From an uncultured Paraprevotella sp. (GTDB lineage Bacteria > Bacteroidota > Bacteroidia > Bacteroidales > Bacteroidaceae), in contig URDY01000006.1 of the NCBI GenBank assembly GCA_900546665.1, positions 62,001 to 126,000 on the forward strand: a stretch of DNA of 64,000 bases. Direction: 5' to 3'. Position 1 is the stretch's first letter, and the number at the start of each line of letters is the position of its first letter. Made by a program: the position numbers and the translations under genes. Below the pieces are notes generated by a model that saw only the letters and a program-made list of their open reading frames with translations, made no database searches and had not been told where the DNA came from. Shown here piece by piece: positions 46,266 through 55,332 of this stretch.

Positions 46266-47180
46266 ATGGAACTGACACAACTGAAATATTTTTCAACGCT
46301 GGCTGACTATCTTTCCTTTACAGAAGCAGCCAAGGCCTTATTTATTACACAAAGCACTTTGTCGTTGAGTATAAAACAATTGGAGGAGGAACTTGACACG
46401 CTCCTGTTTGACAGGGTCGGGAAACGAATTTATCTGACTGACGCCGGCAAGATTTTTTTGGATTATGCCAGAAAAGCCATTACGGACGTAAATGATGGCA
46501 TAGAGGTGCTGAAAGAAAGCCAGCATATTTATGCCGGTAAGGTGCGGGTCGGGGTTATTTACAGTTCGTCTGTCGTATTGAATGCCTGCATAACGAAATT
46601 TACCAAAACTTATCCTAGGGTACAGCTTTCCGTCTTTTATTCTCATTCCATCCTGGAACTGGTGGAGCTGATCAATGCCAACAAGCTGGATTTTGCCGTG
46701 ACCTACAAACCCGCCAACATACCACCCCTGATAGAGGTGAAGGAGTTCAACAGCCCTCCGCTTTGTGTTGTGGCCCACAAGGATCATCCGGTATCCGTAC
46801 GCAAGACTTTCTCTTTGGAAGATATCGGTGACTATCCGCTTATCCTGTTTCCACATAGTATTTATACGAGAACATTGATTGATAAAATGTTGCAGCAGCA
46901 TAAAGTCAGTGTGACACCTCAACTGGAGATCAACAGTACGCCTGTGATTCTGGATATGGTGAGGACCGGTCACTGGATTTCCATCCTGTCCAAGGATATT
47001 ACCCGTAACAATCCGGATCTGAGGGCTATACAGATCAAGGGATGTGTGGAATGCATGCATGCTTCATTGCTTTTTCTGAAAGGCAAAAGGCAGTCTATCA
47101 TGGCTGAAAAACTGCTTGAGATGATGAAAATCTATTCTCAGGAGAAGCATCAGAGTGCAGAAGGGCTTTCCGAACCATAA
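46266..47180 (+). CDS. LysR-family transcriptional regulator
   Basis: A 304-residue regulator. The N-terminal winged helix-turn-helix reads LKYFSTLADYLSFTEAAKAL and FITQSTLSLSIKQLEEELDT; the rest is a periplasmic-binding-like effector domain from about residue 90. The start at 46266 (MELTQLKYFS) is preferred over a TTG four codons upstream. Divergent from the ATP synthase operon, with 305 bp between starts; its targets are unknown, and a link with the esterase gene downstream is possible. Confidence 0.92.
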   Translation: MELTQLKYFSTLADYLSFTEAAKALFITQSTLSLSIKQLEEELDTLLFDRVGKRIYLTDAGKIFLDYARKAITDVNDGIEVLKESQHIYAGKVRVGVIYSSSVVLNACITKFTKTYPRVQLSVFYSHSILELVELINANKLDFAVTYKPANIPPLIEVKEFNSPPLCVVAHKDHPVSVRKTFSLEDIGDYPLILFPHSIYTRTLIDKMLQQHKVSVTPQLEINSTPVILDMVRTGHWISILSKDITRNNPDLRAIQIKGCVECMHASLLFLKGKRQSIMAEKLLEMMKIYSQEKHQSAEGLSEP

Positions 47181-47220
47181 TATTATGCCCGAAGTCATGC
47201 GGATTTAGCGGATTTTTCTG

Positions 47221-47228
47221 TATTTTTG
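47221..47228 (+). promoter_or_regulatory. Candidate -7 box for the esterase operon
   Basis: TATTTTTG, 57 bp before the start at 47286. -33 is not clear. Confidence 0.35.
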
Positions 47229-47285
47229 ATCGGTTTTTTTCGATTTTGACCATAAATAAACAACTAAAATATAATTAAAAGAGGA

Positions 47286-48110
47286 ATGAAAAACATGAGG
47301 TTAGCCTTGATGGTATTGTGTGGTTGTCTGTCTGTGTCACTTCAGGCTGTACGTATCGATACGGTAAAAGTGGCGAGTAAGGTTATGCAAAAGGACTTGC
47401 CGGTGCAGGTGGTAGTGCCTGACGCCGCGGACCATGGTGTGCGCTGTCCGGTCGTATATTTGTTGCACGGATATGGCGGCAATGCAGGGTCCTGGCTACA
47501 AATCAACCCTTCTTTAGTGGAAAAAGCAGAACGTGACAGTATCATTATAGTCTGTCCGGATGGAAAAAACAGCTGGTATTGGGATTCGCCGTTGAAGAAG
47601 GACAGTCGTTTTGAAACGTATGTGTCACGTGAGCTGACAGATTATATTGACCGGCATTATTCTACGGAAGCCACTCGTGAAGGACGGGCCGTAACAGGTT
47701 ACAGTATGGGCGGACATGGTGCGTTCTGGCTGGCTTTTCATCATAAGGACGTGTTCGGTGCGGCAGGAAGTACCAGCGGGGGAGTAGACATCCGTCCTTT
47801 TCCTGAAAATTGGGAAATGAAAAGCCTGTTGGGTGAGAAGTCTGATAACCCTTCCGTGTGGGATCAGTACACGGTGACCACACAACTGGATCTGATCAAA
47901 AACGGCGATCTGGCACTGATTTTCGATTGCGGTACGGCTGATTTCTTTTTTGAGGTCAACAAACGTCTTCACGAAGAGATGCTCAAGCGTGGTATCGGTC
48001 ATGATTTCATTGTACGTCCCGGTGCCCATACCGGTGAATATTGGGCAAACGCGATAGAATACCAATGGGTGTTCTTCCACCGTTATTTCAAGCAAAACCG
48101 GAAAAACTGA
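47286..48110 (+). CDS. Exported esterase of the alpha/beta-hydrolase fold (esterase D/CE1-like)
   Basis: A 274-residue protein with a signal peptide. LLHGYGGNAGSW forms the oxyanion hole; the nucleophile is in TGYSMGGHGAF (about residue 142); Asp in IFDCGTADFF and His in RPGAHTGEYW complete a triad. It resembles acetyl or feruloyl esterases that de-esterify plant polysaccharides. First of three consecutive genes (gaps 19 and 29 bp to the chosen starts). Confidence 0.88.
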   Translation: MKNMRLALMVLCGCLSVSLQAVRIDTVKVASKVMQKDLPVQVVVPDAADHGVRCPVVYLLHGYGGNAGSWLQINPSLVEKAERDSIIIVCPDGKNSWYWDSPLKKDSRFETYVSRELTDYIDRHYSTEATREGRAVTGYSMGGHGAFWLAFHHKDVFGAAGSTSGGVDIRPFPENWEMKSLLGEKSDNPSVWDQYTVTTQLDLIKNGDLALIFDCGTADFFFEVNKRLHEEMLKRGIGHDFIVRPGAHTGEYWANAIEYQWVFFHRYFKQNRKN

Positions 48111-48129
48111 TTTTAAAGAATAGAGTAAT

Positions 48130-48666
48130 ATGGATTTTTCAGAATTGGTAAACAAACGTCAGAGCGACCGCCAGTATCAGCAGAAGCCTGTAGACAGGGC
48201 ATTGTTGTTGCAATGTCTGGAAGCGGCCCGGGTGGCACCTTCGGCCTGCAATTCGCAGCCATGGAAGTTTGTTGTGGTTGACGAGCCGTCGTTGGTGTCG
48301 GAGATGGCTTCTGCAGCTGCGGGTATGGGCATGAACAAATTCGCTTTTCAGGCTCCTGTCATTGTGGCGGTCGTATTGGAAAAGATGAATCTGACGGCAC
48401 GCATAGGCAGTGTGATCAAAGACAAGGAATATTCTTTGCTTGATGTAGGCATAGCGGTAGAACATTTTTGTCTGCAAGCTTCCGAACTGGGACTCGGAAC
48501 CTGCATTTTGGGGTGGTTTGACGAAAAAAGGGTTAGGAAATTGCTGAAGATCGAAAGGCGGAGAGTGCCATTGCTGATTACGGTAGGGTATCCCGACAGT
48601 CCGGTGCGTAAGAAAGTGCGCAAGAAGCTGGATGAGATGAGCTGTTGGAATGTTTATGAAGATTAG
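48130..48666 (+). CDS. Nitroreductase-family flavoprotein
   Basis: A 178-residue FMN-dependent enzyme. The FMN-binding start is KRQSDRQYQQKPVDRALLLQ and ARVAPSACNSQPWKFVVVD; the C-terminal half has GLGTCILGWFDE. Physiological substrate unknown, as for most of the family. Probably transcribed with the esterases but with no evident functional link. Confidence 0.88.
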   Translation: MDFSELVNKRQSDRQYQQKPVDRALLLQCLEAARVAPSACNSQPWKFVVVDEPSLVSEMASAAAGMGMNKFAFQAPVIVAVVLEKMNLTARIGSVIKDKEYSLLDVGIAVEHFCLQASELGLGTCILGWFDEKRVRKLLKIERRRVPLLITVGYPDSPVRKKVRKKLDEMSCWNVYED

Positions 48667-48695
48667 GATAGAGTCTGTAAATGATTAACGAATAT

Positions 48696-50159
48696 ATGAA
48701 AAAGTTCTTTTTATTATGTTTGGTTCTGAGCTTTCATGTTCTTGCCGGGGCTCAGACATCACGTACTTTTGACGTGGATTTATGGCAAGATGGACTTCCA
48801 AATAGTAACGGAAGGGACAATCAGCCGGAGGATATGTCCAAGTCTGTTTTTACACCATCGATAAGGGTGTTCCTGCCCGATTCTGCAAAAGCTACCGGAC
48901 GTGCGGTAGTGGCTTGTCCCGGAGGAGAATATGCTCATCTGGCTCTGGATCATGAAGGTTATCAGTGGGCTCCTTTTTTCAATGATAAGGGTATTGCATT
49001 GATCGTGTTGAAGTATCGTATGCCTTTCGGACACAAGGAAGTGCCGGCCAGTGACGCCATGGAGGCCATCCGACAAGTCAGATTGCATGCGGAAGAATGG
49101 CATATCAATCCTTATGATGTCGGTATAATGGGATCATCTGCAGGAGGACATCTGGCTTCAACTGTGGCTAATATGGCTCCTTTTGCAGTACGGCCGGATT
49201 TTCAGATCCTGTTTTATCCGGTGATTACGATGGATCCGTCCCGTAGCCATCTCGGGTCAGTCCATTCATTGTTGGGACGTGATGCTTCGGCTGAGTTGCA
49301 AAAACGGTATTCCAATGAATTGAATGTCAGACGTCATCAGACTCCGCCGGCTATACTCTTGCTTAGTGATGACGATGATGTGGTTCCGTCTTCGAATTCC
49401 GTCAACTATTACTCGGCATTACGTCAGAATGATGTACCGTCATCTTTGCATATCTATCCTTCGGGAGGGCACGGATGGGGTGTCAGATCTTCATTTGCTT
49501 ATCACACCCAGATGCTGGCAGACCTTGAAGCCTGGCTGGATCAGTTGCCTTCACCGCGCAAGGATGCTGTCCGTGTAGCCTGTATCGGGAATAGCATTAC
49601 GGATGGTTTTGGCATAAATATGACAGAAGTGAACTCTTACCCGGCACAGTTGGGCCGTTTGTTGGGGCCGGATTATCATGTCCGGAACTTCGGTTTCAGT
49701 GCACGGACACTGTTGCGCAAGGGTGACTTGCCTTATATGAATGAAAAACTTTATGAGGACAGCAAGGCATTCAATCCCGATGTGGTTATCATAAAGTTTG
49801 GCACAAACGATACCAAACCGCAGAACTGGAAGCACAAGGCTGATTTTGAGAAGGATCTGCAGTTTATGATTGATGAATATTCAGCCCTGCCATCCAAACC
49901 AAAGATTTTTCTGGTTTATCCCGTAAAGGTGTTTAAGGATAATTTCGGTATTTCGGACAGTCTTGTTCAGAATGGTGTAATTCCTTTGATACGTAAGGTG
50001 GCCCGGAAAAACAAACTTCAGACCATTGATCTTTATTCGGCTTTTGAGAATAAGGGTAATCTCATGATTTCAGACGGTATACATCCCAATAGGGAAGGAG
50101 CCAAGGTCATGGCGGAAGTTATCGGCAAGGCTATTACAGACTCATATCCGGAACATTGA
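48696..50159 (+). CDS. Exported double esterase: alpha/beta-hydrolase fused to an SGNH hydrolase
   Basis: Two esterase domains in one chain of 487 residues after a signal peptide (MKKFFLLCLVLSFHVLAGA). Domain 1 (about 25-285): CPGGEYAHL, nucleophile in GSSAGGHLAS (about 146), DDDDVVP and His in SGGHGWG. Domain 2 (about 290-487): SGNH blocks GNSITDGFG (about 297), GTND (about 370) and DGIHPN (about 460). Both types remove acetyl or similar groups from plant glycans, so it may deacetylate hemicellulose or pectin. The start at 48696 is chosen to begin with the signal peptide. Confidence 0.9.
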   Translation: MKKFFLLCLVLSFHVLAGAQTSRTFDVDLWQDGLPNSNGRDNQPEDMSKSVFTPSIRVFLPDSAKATGRAVVACPGGEYAHLALDHEGYQWAPFFNDKGIALIVLKYRMPFGHKEVPASDAMEAIRQVRLHAEEWHINPYDVGIMGSSAGGHLASTVANMAPFAVRPDFQILFYPVITMDPSRSHLGSVHSLLGRDASAELQKRYSNELNVRRHQTPPAILLLSDDDDVVPSSNSVNYYSALRQNDVPSSLHIYPSGGHGWGVRSSFAYHTQMLADLEAWLDQLPSPRKDAVRVACIGNSITDGFGINMTEVNSYPAQLGRLLGPDYHVRNFGFSARTLLRKGDLPYMNEKLYEDSKAFNPDVVIIKFGTNDTKPQNWKHKADFEKDLQFMIDEYSALPSKPKIFLVYPVKVFKDNFGISDSLVQNGVIPLIRKVARKNKLQTIDLYSAFENKGNLMISDGIHPNREGAKVMAEVIGKAITDSYPEH

Positions 50160-50238
50160 TCAGGAGCATGAGCCACTTGCCGGTAGCGTGATCCGCGATC
50201 TGGTATTCGCAGGGATATTGCCGTAAATGATATGAAAT

Positions 50239-50279
50239 AAGCCAACTAATTCATACCTCGTGTGTGGATTAGTTGGCTT
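50239..50279 (+). terminator. Terminator of the esterase operon
   Basis: Perfect 12-bp stem with a 17-base loop, followed by TTTGTTTT. About 80 bp after the double-esterase stop. Confidence 0.75.
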
Positions 50280-50447
50280 TTGTTTTGGTACTATGTATTC
50301 AGAATCGAGAATATTGGCTGAATACTCTTTAAGTAGTAAGGTACACGATCTATAATGTAAGACATTATGTTTCCTGCATCGGAAAGTAAATTTTTATCAG
50401 GATTGTAGAAAAACTTGTTAATATGTCAAAACTTAGATCCTAATTTG

Positions 50448-50455
50448 TATATTTG
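50448..50455 (+). promoter_or_regulatory. Candidate -7 box for the TldD-like gene
   Basis: TATATTTG, 23 bp before the start at 50478. It supports this start, since the longer ORF would begin upstream of the promoter. -33 is not clear. Confidence 0.45.
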
Positions 50456-50477
50456 CATGTTTAAAAAACTTAATATT

Positions 50478-53400
50478 ATGAAATACAAAAAACTTTTACG
50501 GTGCCAATATGCTGCTATGATTAGGACGTCTTCCTTTCTGCTGTCCTTGTGCTGTTGCACGATGGCATATCCGCAGTCTCAAACTGAAGATCCTTTGTTT
50601 GATCTGCTCAGGCATGAAGTGAAGTATTATTATGATAATCTGAGGACGGACACCGTGCCGCCGCGGTTTATCTCCCTCCGTGCCTTGGATGAGCGTGAAA
50701 TCAATATCAACAGTGATATGGGACGTGCTTCGTTGCGTGAATCAGCCAGTCGTAAGCTCTGTCCCATTGTTTTGTTTGGTGAGTATGATAAGGAAAAACC
50801 TTTGTACCCTTTTGATTTTTCGGAAGAAGAATGGAGTAATAGTCAGCTTCATGTCGCAGACCTGCCTCTGAAAAATGATACCGCGGTCATAAAGCATGTG
50901 ATATGGAACGCTCTCGGCAGAATGTACCAGGGCGCGATGACCATATGGATGAAATCATCAAACCACTTGCCCCGGACCTCAGTCGCCCCACATGAGATCA
51001 CACCGGCAGAAGTGCATTACGAGGAACCGCTTGCAGAACTGCATTTCGATAAGGAGCGGTGGCAGAACCTGCTGAATGAAGTGACTTTTGAACAGGGCCG
51101 CAAAATGCCGGGATCCGCTTGCCAGGCAAGCCTGCAGTGTCAGAGTCAAAGACGATACATAGTGGATTCCGAGGGGACGGCTGTGGTGTGCAACAGAAGA
51201 ATTTTTTCATTGTCCTTGTGTGTGAAGGTAAAGGATGACAAGGGAGTGGAATGTCCGTTGACCAAGGACTATTTCGGGTATGAGGAATCGGAAATGCCTG
51301 ATAAGGCAACACTGAAGGCAGACATGGAGTCACTGGCTCTCCGTGCTCAGGCGTTGAGCAAGGCGCCTATGGCAGATGCATACAGCGGCCCGGTGATTCT
51401 GTCAGGCCATGCAAGTGCAATCCTTTTCCATGAAGTGCTGGGACACAGGCTGGAACATCAGGATTCTGAATTCCAGTCAATGAAGGATACTCCCGTGTTG
51501 CCCTCTGGGTTTACGGTTTCCTGCAATCCCACGCAGAAGTATTTCAACGGCTCTCCGCTGAGCGGCTATTATCTTTATGATGACGATGGTATCAAGGGCC
51601 AGAAAGTAGAGTGCATCAAAGATGGCGTCATGAAAGAATTCCTGACTTGCCGGTCGCTGGACTCTTCCGGTAACGGACATGGCAGAGCGGCTTTCGGAAA
51701 CAAGGTACATCCAAGACAGTCGAATCTGATTGTGGAAGTGTCTCATCCTTATACGGAACCGGAACTGCGCGGCATGCTTGTGGCAGAGTTGAAACGCCTG
51801 AATAAGGCATACGGTTATTACATCAGTACAGTCAGTAATGGATGGACCGTGCAAGGGGGCAGCAGGACGGTATCTTCCTTCAATGTTGTTCCGATAGAGG
51901 CCTACAGGGTCTACGCTGACGGCAGAGCCGATGAACTGGTAAGGGGCGTGTCTCTGATCGGTACGCCGCTGTCTGTATTCAGCAATATCAAGGCCGGAGG
52001 CGGACGCCCGGAAGTGTTTAACGGTATATGCGGCGCGCAGTCAGGATGGATTCCTGCTTCCAGTGTGTCGCCTATGCTGTATGTGTCTCAGATCGAAACC
52101 CAATGTGTCCGTAACGATGGTCGTAAAACGGAGTCATCACCCTCTTCGGACCTCCTGCCCTTTACCGGCAATGAGAGCACTGACGCCGATTCGGTGATAT
52201 TTCAGGCGATGGAGGATGAATTGGACCGGTGCTCGGAATCTTTTGACAGCGTCCGTCCTATGTTTGTGGATTATCACATCCGCCGGCAAGCCATCACCCG
52301 CATCGCGTCATCCTTGGGCACTTGCTTCAAATACGAACCGGAAGGCGTGAAGAACAGCGGGCTGGTCCATGTGATCGCGGGTGACAGAAGGCATACCTCC
52401 TACAGCAATAGAAATATGGGCAAACCGTTCAGGCTTCCGGATGAAGTCAGCTATTTCCATATCCGTAAAGAGTTGGGGGAACGGACGGCGGCCCAGTTTC
52501 ACAAAGCCTTACTTTGGTTGGAACGCGACAAACGCCAGCCTGCCAATGACAGTCTGTCGGAATGGCCGGAACTGCCGGGTGGCGTTCTGATTGAGGGATC
52601 TGCACTGGGGCACTGGCAGGATGACGCCCTACGGCTGAAAGCTTTGGCCGATACCCTCTCTGCTGTTTTGGGGACTTATCCGGACTTCTCGGATACCCAT
52701 GTGGAAATAGAGCTGAAGTATACAGACAACTACCGAACGACATCTGAGGGGCTGAGAATCAGAATTCCATCTAAGGAAATTATTATTCATCTGTTTGCAG
52801 ATATCCCCTTGACGAATGGCAGGATGATGGAAGAGCGTGATGGGGTCATGGCCTATGATGTGGCCGATCTGCCTCCCACAGATTCTCTAATTGCCTTCAT
52901 CGACGGGTTTGCGCGATGTGTGATTGCCCGAAGCAAGGCGGAGTGTCCCGAAGAACGGGAATACATCGGGCCGGTGCTTTACCAGAATACGGCTGCTCGT
53001 CTGGCTCTTTTTGAAGATAATACGTACAGAGAGAACCTCTGTTCATATATTCGCAGTTGGTTCAAACTGAATACTAAAGAGTATGACAATTCATATAGGA
53101 ATATAGGAAAGAAGGTCATAAGCAGTAACATCTCAGTCACTCAGCTGGGTAATGATTCCGTGTTCGACGGGCACCGCTTGCTGAAATACAGGCAGTTTGA
53201 TGCGGACGGTATCCGTCCGCAGACCGTGGAACTGGTGCGTGACGGCATATTGCTCCGGCAATTGGCGGGAAGAATTCCGTCTCCAGGGGCTCCGACGTCT
53301 ACGGGCAATGAATATCTGGATGAAAGCTGGTTACCTTTGGCTGATCTACCCACAAGATACAGTAATGGTGTCATGCGAATCAGTTGCAGGAAGACCATGA

Positions 53401-53720
53401 GTTATGGCCGGATGCTGAAGAAGTTGAGGCGTATCGCCAGACAGCAGGGATTGCCGTACGCATATATCCTCGATGGTAGAGGTGTGCTGATACGTGTCGA
53501 TGCAAAAACCGGAAAGAAGGAACTGATGCGGCTGAGTTGTTTTGACGGGCCATCTAAACTGGAACTGATGGGTGATGTGATGGCATCGGATGAGGTAACG
53601 GCCTCAAGTGGTGGGTCTGTCATTCATCCAAGGTTTATCCTGCTTCCAATGGCAGACCTGACGTTTAAAGATATAGATACGTTTCCGGCTTGTGAGAGAT
53701 TTGTGCAGCTGAAACATTGA
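50478..53720 (+). CDS. Exported TldD/TldE-like fusion protein
   Basis: A 1,080-residue protein with a signal peptide (about the first 33 residues, ending near AYPQ) and two copies of the TldD/PmbA fold. Copy 1 (about 40-570) has the zinc-protease motif HEVLGHRLEH near residue 318. Copy 2 (about 590-1080) aligns in pattern but has LFEDNTYREN where the HExxxH should be (about 840), so it should not bind zinc, like TldE of the E. coli TldD/TldE pair. It ends in the typical late motif LELMGDVMASDEVTA. Substrate unknown; TldD/E trim unfolded peptides. Its 3' end overlaps an uncertain minus-strand ORF. Confidence 0.82.
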   Translation: MKYKKLLRCQYAAMIRTSSFLLSLCCCTMAYPQSQTEDPLFDLLRHEVKYYYDNLRTDTVPPRFISLRALDEREININSDMGRASLRESASRKLCPIVLFGEYDKEKPLYPFDFSEEEWSNSQLHVADLPLKNDTAVIKHVIWNALGRMYQGAMTIWMKSSNHLPRTSVAPHEITPAEVHYEEPLAELHFDKERWQNLLNEVTFEQGRKMPGSACQASLQCQSQRRYIVDSEGTAVVCNRRIFSLSLCVKVKDDKGVECPLTKDYFGYEESEMPDKATLKADMESLALRAQALSKAPMADAYSGPVILSGHASAILFHEVLGHRLEHQDSEFQSMKDTPVLPSGFTVSCNPTQKYFNGSPLSGYYLYDDDGIKGQKVECIKDGVMKEFLTCRSLDSSGNGHGRAAFGNKVHPRQSNLIVEVSHPYTEPELRGMLVAELKRLNKAYGYYISTVSNGWTVQGGSRTVSSFNVVPIEAYRVYADGRADELVRGVSLIGTPLSVFSNIKAGGGRPEVFNGICGAQSGWIPASSVSPMLYVSQIETQCVRNDGRKTESSPSSDLLPFTGNESTDADSVIFQAMEDELDRCSESFDSVRPMFVDYHIRRQAITRIASSLGTCFKYEPEGVKNSGLVHVIAGDRRHTSYSNRNMGKPFRLPDEVSYFHIRKELGERTAAQFHKALLWLERDKRQPANDSLSEWPELPGGVLIEGSALGHWQDDALRLKALADTLSAVLGTYPDFSDTHVEIELKYTDNYRTTSEGLRIRIPSKEIIIHLFADIPLTNGRMMEERDGVMAYDVADLPPTDSLIAFIDGFARCVIARSKAECPEEREYIGPVLYQNTAARLALFEDNTYRENLCSYIRSWFKLNTKEYDNSYRNIGKKVISSNISVTQLGNDSVFDGHRLLKYRQFDADGIRPQTVELVRDGILLRQLAGRIPSPGAPTSTGNEYLDESWLPLADLPTRYSNGVMRISCRKTMSYGRMLKKLRRIARQQGLPYAYILDGRGVLIRVDAKTGKKELMRLSCFDGPSKLELMGDVMASDEVTASSGGSVIHPRFILLPMADLTFKDIDTFPACERFVQLKH

Positions 53721-54263
53721 TGTCAATCCCCCGGGCGGATTCTGTCTGTCCGGGGGCTGACGGCCAGGTCTGATGAGGGGATCTTCAGCTGTTTTATCAT
53801 GGAATTCATGATGTGTGGAATTTATACCAGTCTTTTTTTTCTGCATACCGTTGCTTGGACGGGATGTTTTGCTGAGGAAAGTTAGCCTGTAGTTGTGCGG
53901 GAAGTATCGTGAAGACTCGGACAGTTCCTGTCCGCCTTCCAGATTCATAAACCGTGATGCCAGTAGGTGAGTTGAATCCGTTCCCGGTTGTGGCGATACG
54001 TTTACGGGGTGTATCCGTTCCTGTCCGGTTGGTGTCTTGCGATTGGATTTCCGGGATGGCATATCCAGTTTGTGGCTGTCGGCTATTGTTTTTTCATTAT
54101 CGGTAGGGACAGCTCTTTTCCCTTTGTCCGCTTTGGGGATTTCTGTGTTTGCTGTTGTTCCGGATTGATTGGATGTCTTATTGTCTGCAGCATTTTTTCT
54201 TTGATCAAACCAGCGGAGAAGAATCCGTCTGATAGCCTGTTTGCGTGTTTCCGTTCTTTTCAT
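53604..54263 (-). CDS. Uncertain ORF, possible gene of unknown function
   Basis: Opposite-strand ORF of about 219 codons, overlapping the last 117 bases of the TldD-like gene. It begins MKRTETRKQAIRRILLRWFD, a plausible basic helical start, has no recognisable domain, and is rich in Lys, Ser, Thr and Pro, which suggests disorder. A -7-like box TATCTTTG lies just upstream (54285-54292, minus strand), which slightly favours it being real. The overlapping tail may be an artefact of a missing stop. Confidence 0.3.
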   Translation of the reverse strand: MKRTETRKQAIRRILLRWFDQRKNAADNKTSNQSGTTANTEIPKADKGKRAVPTDNEKTIADSHKLDMPSRKSNRKTPTGQERIHPVNVSPQPGTDSTHLLASRFMNLEGGQELSESSRYFPHNYRLTFLSKTSRPSNGMQKKKTGINSTHHEFHDKTAEDPLIRPGRQPPDRQNPPGGLTSMFQLHKSLTSRKRIYIFKRQVCHWKQDKPWMNDRPTT

Positions 54264-54663
54264 ATTCATTCGTTCTTTTTGTTACAAAGATACGACATGG
54301 CAAAAGCTGGCTGGTTATTTATGGTCACTTTTGGTTGCTTTCTGTCTTTTATGGTTATTTCTAGTCATATTAAACCGTATTTGGCCCATGAAAATTCCCA
54401 GGTATGATTTTTTCAAGGTCGGAAAACAACCGGAAACAGAGAGTTTCAGTCGGTGCCAAGACCGGATATGACTACCATTAAAAAAGAGAAAACCGGCCAA
54501 ACCCCTTCACTTCTTCATTGGTGTTTGTATCTTATTGATTAATAGTGTTTTACAAGTGAATATTCATCCTTCATCTTCCTGATGGCCAATTTCAGTCTGA
54601 AAAATTTGTTTTGTTAATTAAAATTACCTAAAGATCAAAATAACTCCGGCATCTTTCCGAAAA

Positions 54664-54718
54664 AGTAAAGCTTACTCTCAAAAAAGTAAGGTTTACTTTT
54701 TAAAAAGTAAGCTTTACT
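54664..54718. repeat. Three near-palindromic 13-bp units at an exact 21-bp period
   Basis: AGTAAAGCTTACT (54664), AGTAAGGTTTACT (54685) and AGTAAGCTTTACT (54706) are spaced exactly 21 bp, two helical turns, and separated by A/T-rich stretches. The arrangement is iteron- or operator-like; the binding protein is unknown. Confidence 0.85.
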
Positions 54719-55145
54719 TTTTTTATAATGTCAATTATTTTGAAAAATATTGTTTCCAGGTCTAAGGCTCTTAAACCAGTATTGAAACTCAATGAAGGAT
54801 CCGGTGAAGGAGTGGTGAACCATCCGGAGGCAGGTGAAGGATGGTCCTTCACCCTGAAAGCCGCATGAATACAGGGAGAGTGAAGGGGTGAAGGGGTTTT
54901 TAGGATGAAATATGTTCTTATATCTGGATTCTGTTTTCAAAAATAAGCATAAATTGGTTCATAATCATCCCCCCAGTTATGAATAGGCTGTATCCATTTC
55001 TTCGGCACTATAAAATTTTTGTGTAAACTGAAATCTAGAACAAGCTTATCAGAATAGTGTTTGAGCACTGTTATATCCGGTCTCAAATTCTGTTTTAATG
55101 TTATAGAACGATTTAGTTATATTGAAATTATTTTTCTTTCATAAA

Positions 55146-55196
55146 AAACGATGCCGTCAATGAGTAAGATCAAATTACTCTTTGCCGGCATCGTTT
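55146..55196 (-). terminator. Terminator after the FtsZ-like gene
   Basis: Outer stem AAACGATGCCG/CGGCATCGTTT (11 bp) and inner stem GAGTAA/TTACTC. On the minus strand it is followed by a T-rich run, so it should end transcription of the FtsZ-like unit 137 bp after its stop. Confidence 0.8.
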
Positions 55197-55332
55197 GATT
55201 GATATCCTCTTCGTTAAACGAGAGCGAAGAAACCGAAAACAGTTATGTTTTTGATAGACCTAAATTATTTGTTTTCGATTGATTATGATATATTATAGCA
55301 GAATATCCGTTACAACGCGAATCTTACAATCA

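Larger units (their letters stand above)
50160..50477. other. 318-bp intergenic region with a terminator and a promoter-like box
   Basis: No gene seen. It holds a hairpin at 50239-50279 (12-bp stem AAGCCAACTAAT/ATTAGTTGGCTT followed by T-rich sequence) that should end the esterase transcript, and a -7-like box TATATTTG at 50448-50455, 23 bp before the TldD-like gene. Confidence 0.6.
54264..55332. other. About 1 kb without a confident gene, with repeats
   Basis: I find no convincing coding sequence. Present here are the -7-like box (54285-54292), three 13-bp near-palindromes in a 21-bp register (54664-54718), several TGAAGG-rich stretches (54503-54900, for example GTGAAGGGGTGAAGGGG), and a large hairpin at 55146-55196 that should end the FtsZ-like transcript. 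It looks like the edge or remnant of an inserted element rather than ordinary spacer. Confidence 0.6.

Noticed and set aside
46338..47060. Minus-strand ORF of 240 codons opposite the LysR gene
   Set aside because: The plus strand encodes a full LysR regulator; the antisense ORF has no recognisable features.
54664..54718. CRISPR array
   Set aside because: The three units are near-palindromes with 8-bp A/T-rich spacers, far too short for a CRISPR array.
54731..54940. Minus-strand ORF of 69 codons
   Set aside because: Its sequence comes from the TGAAGG-rich repeat and has no start signals or domain.
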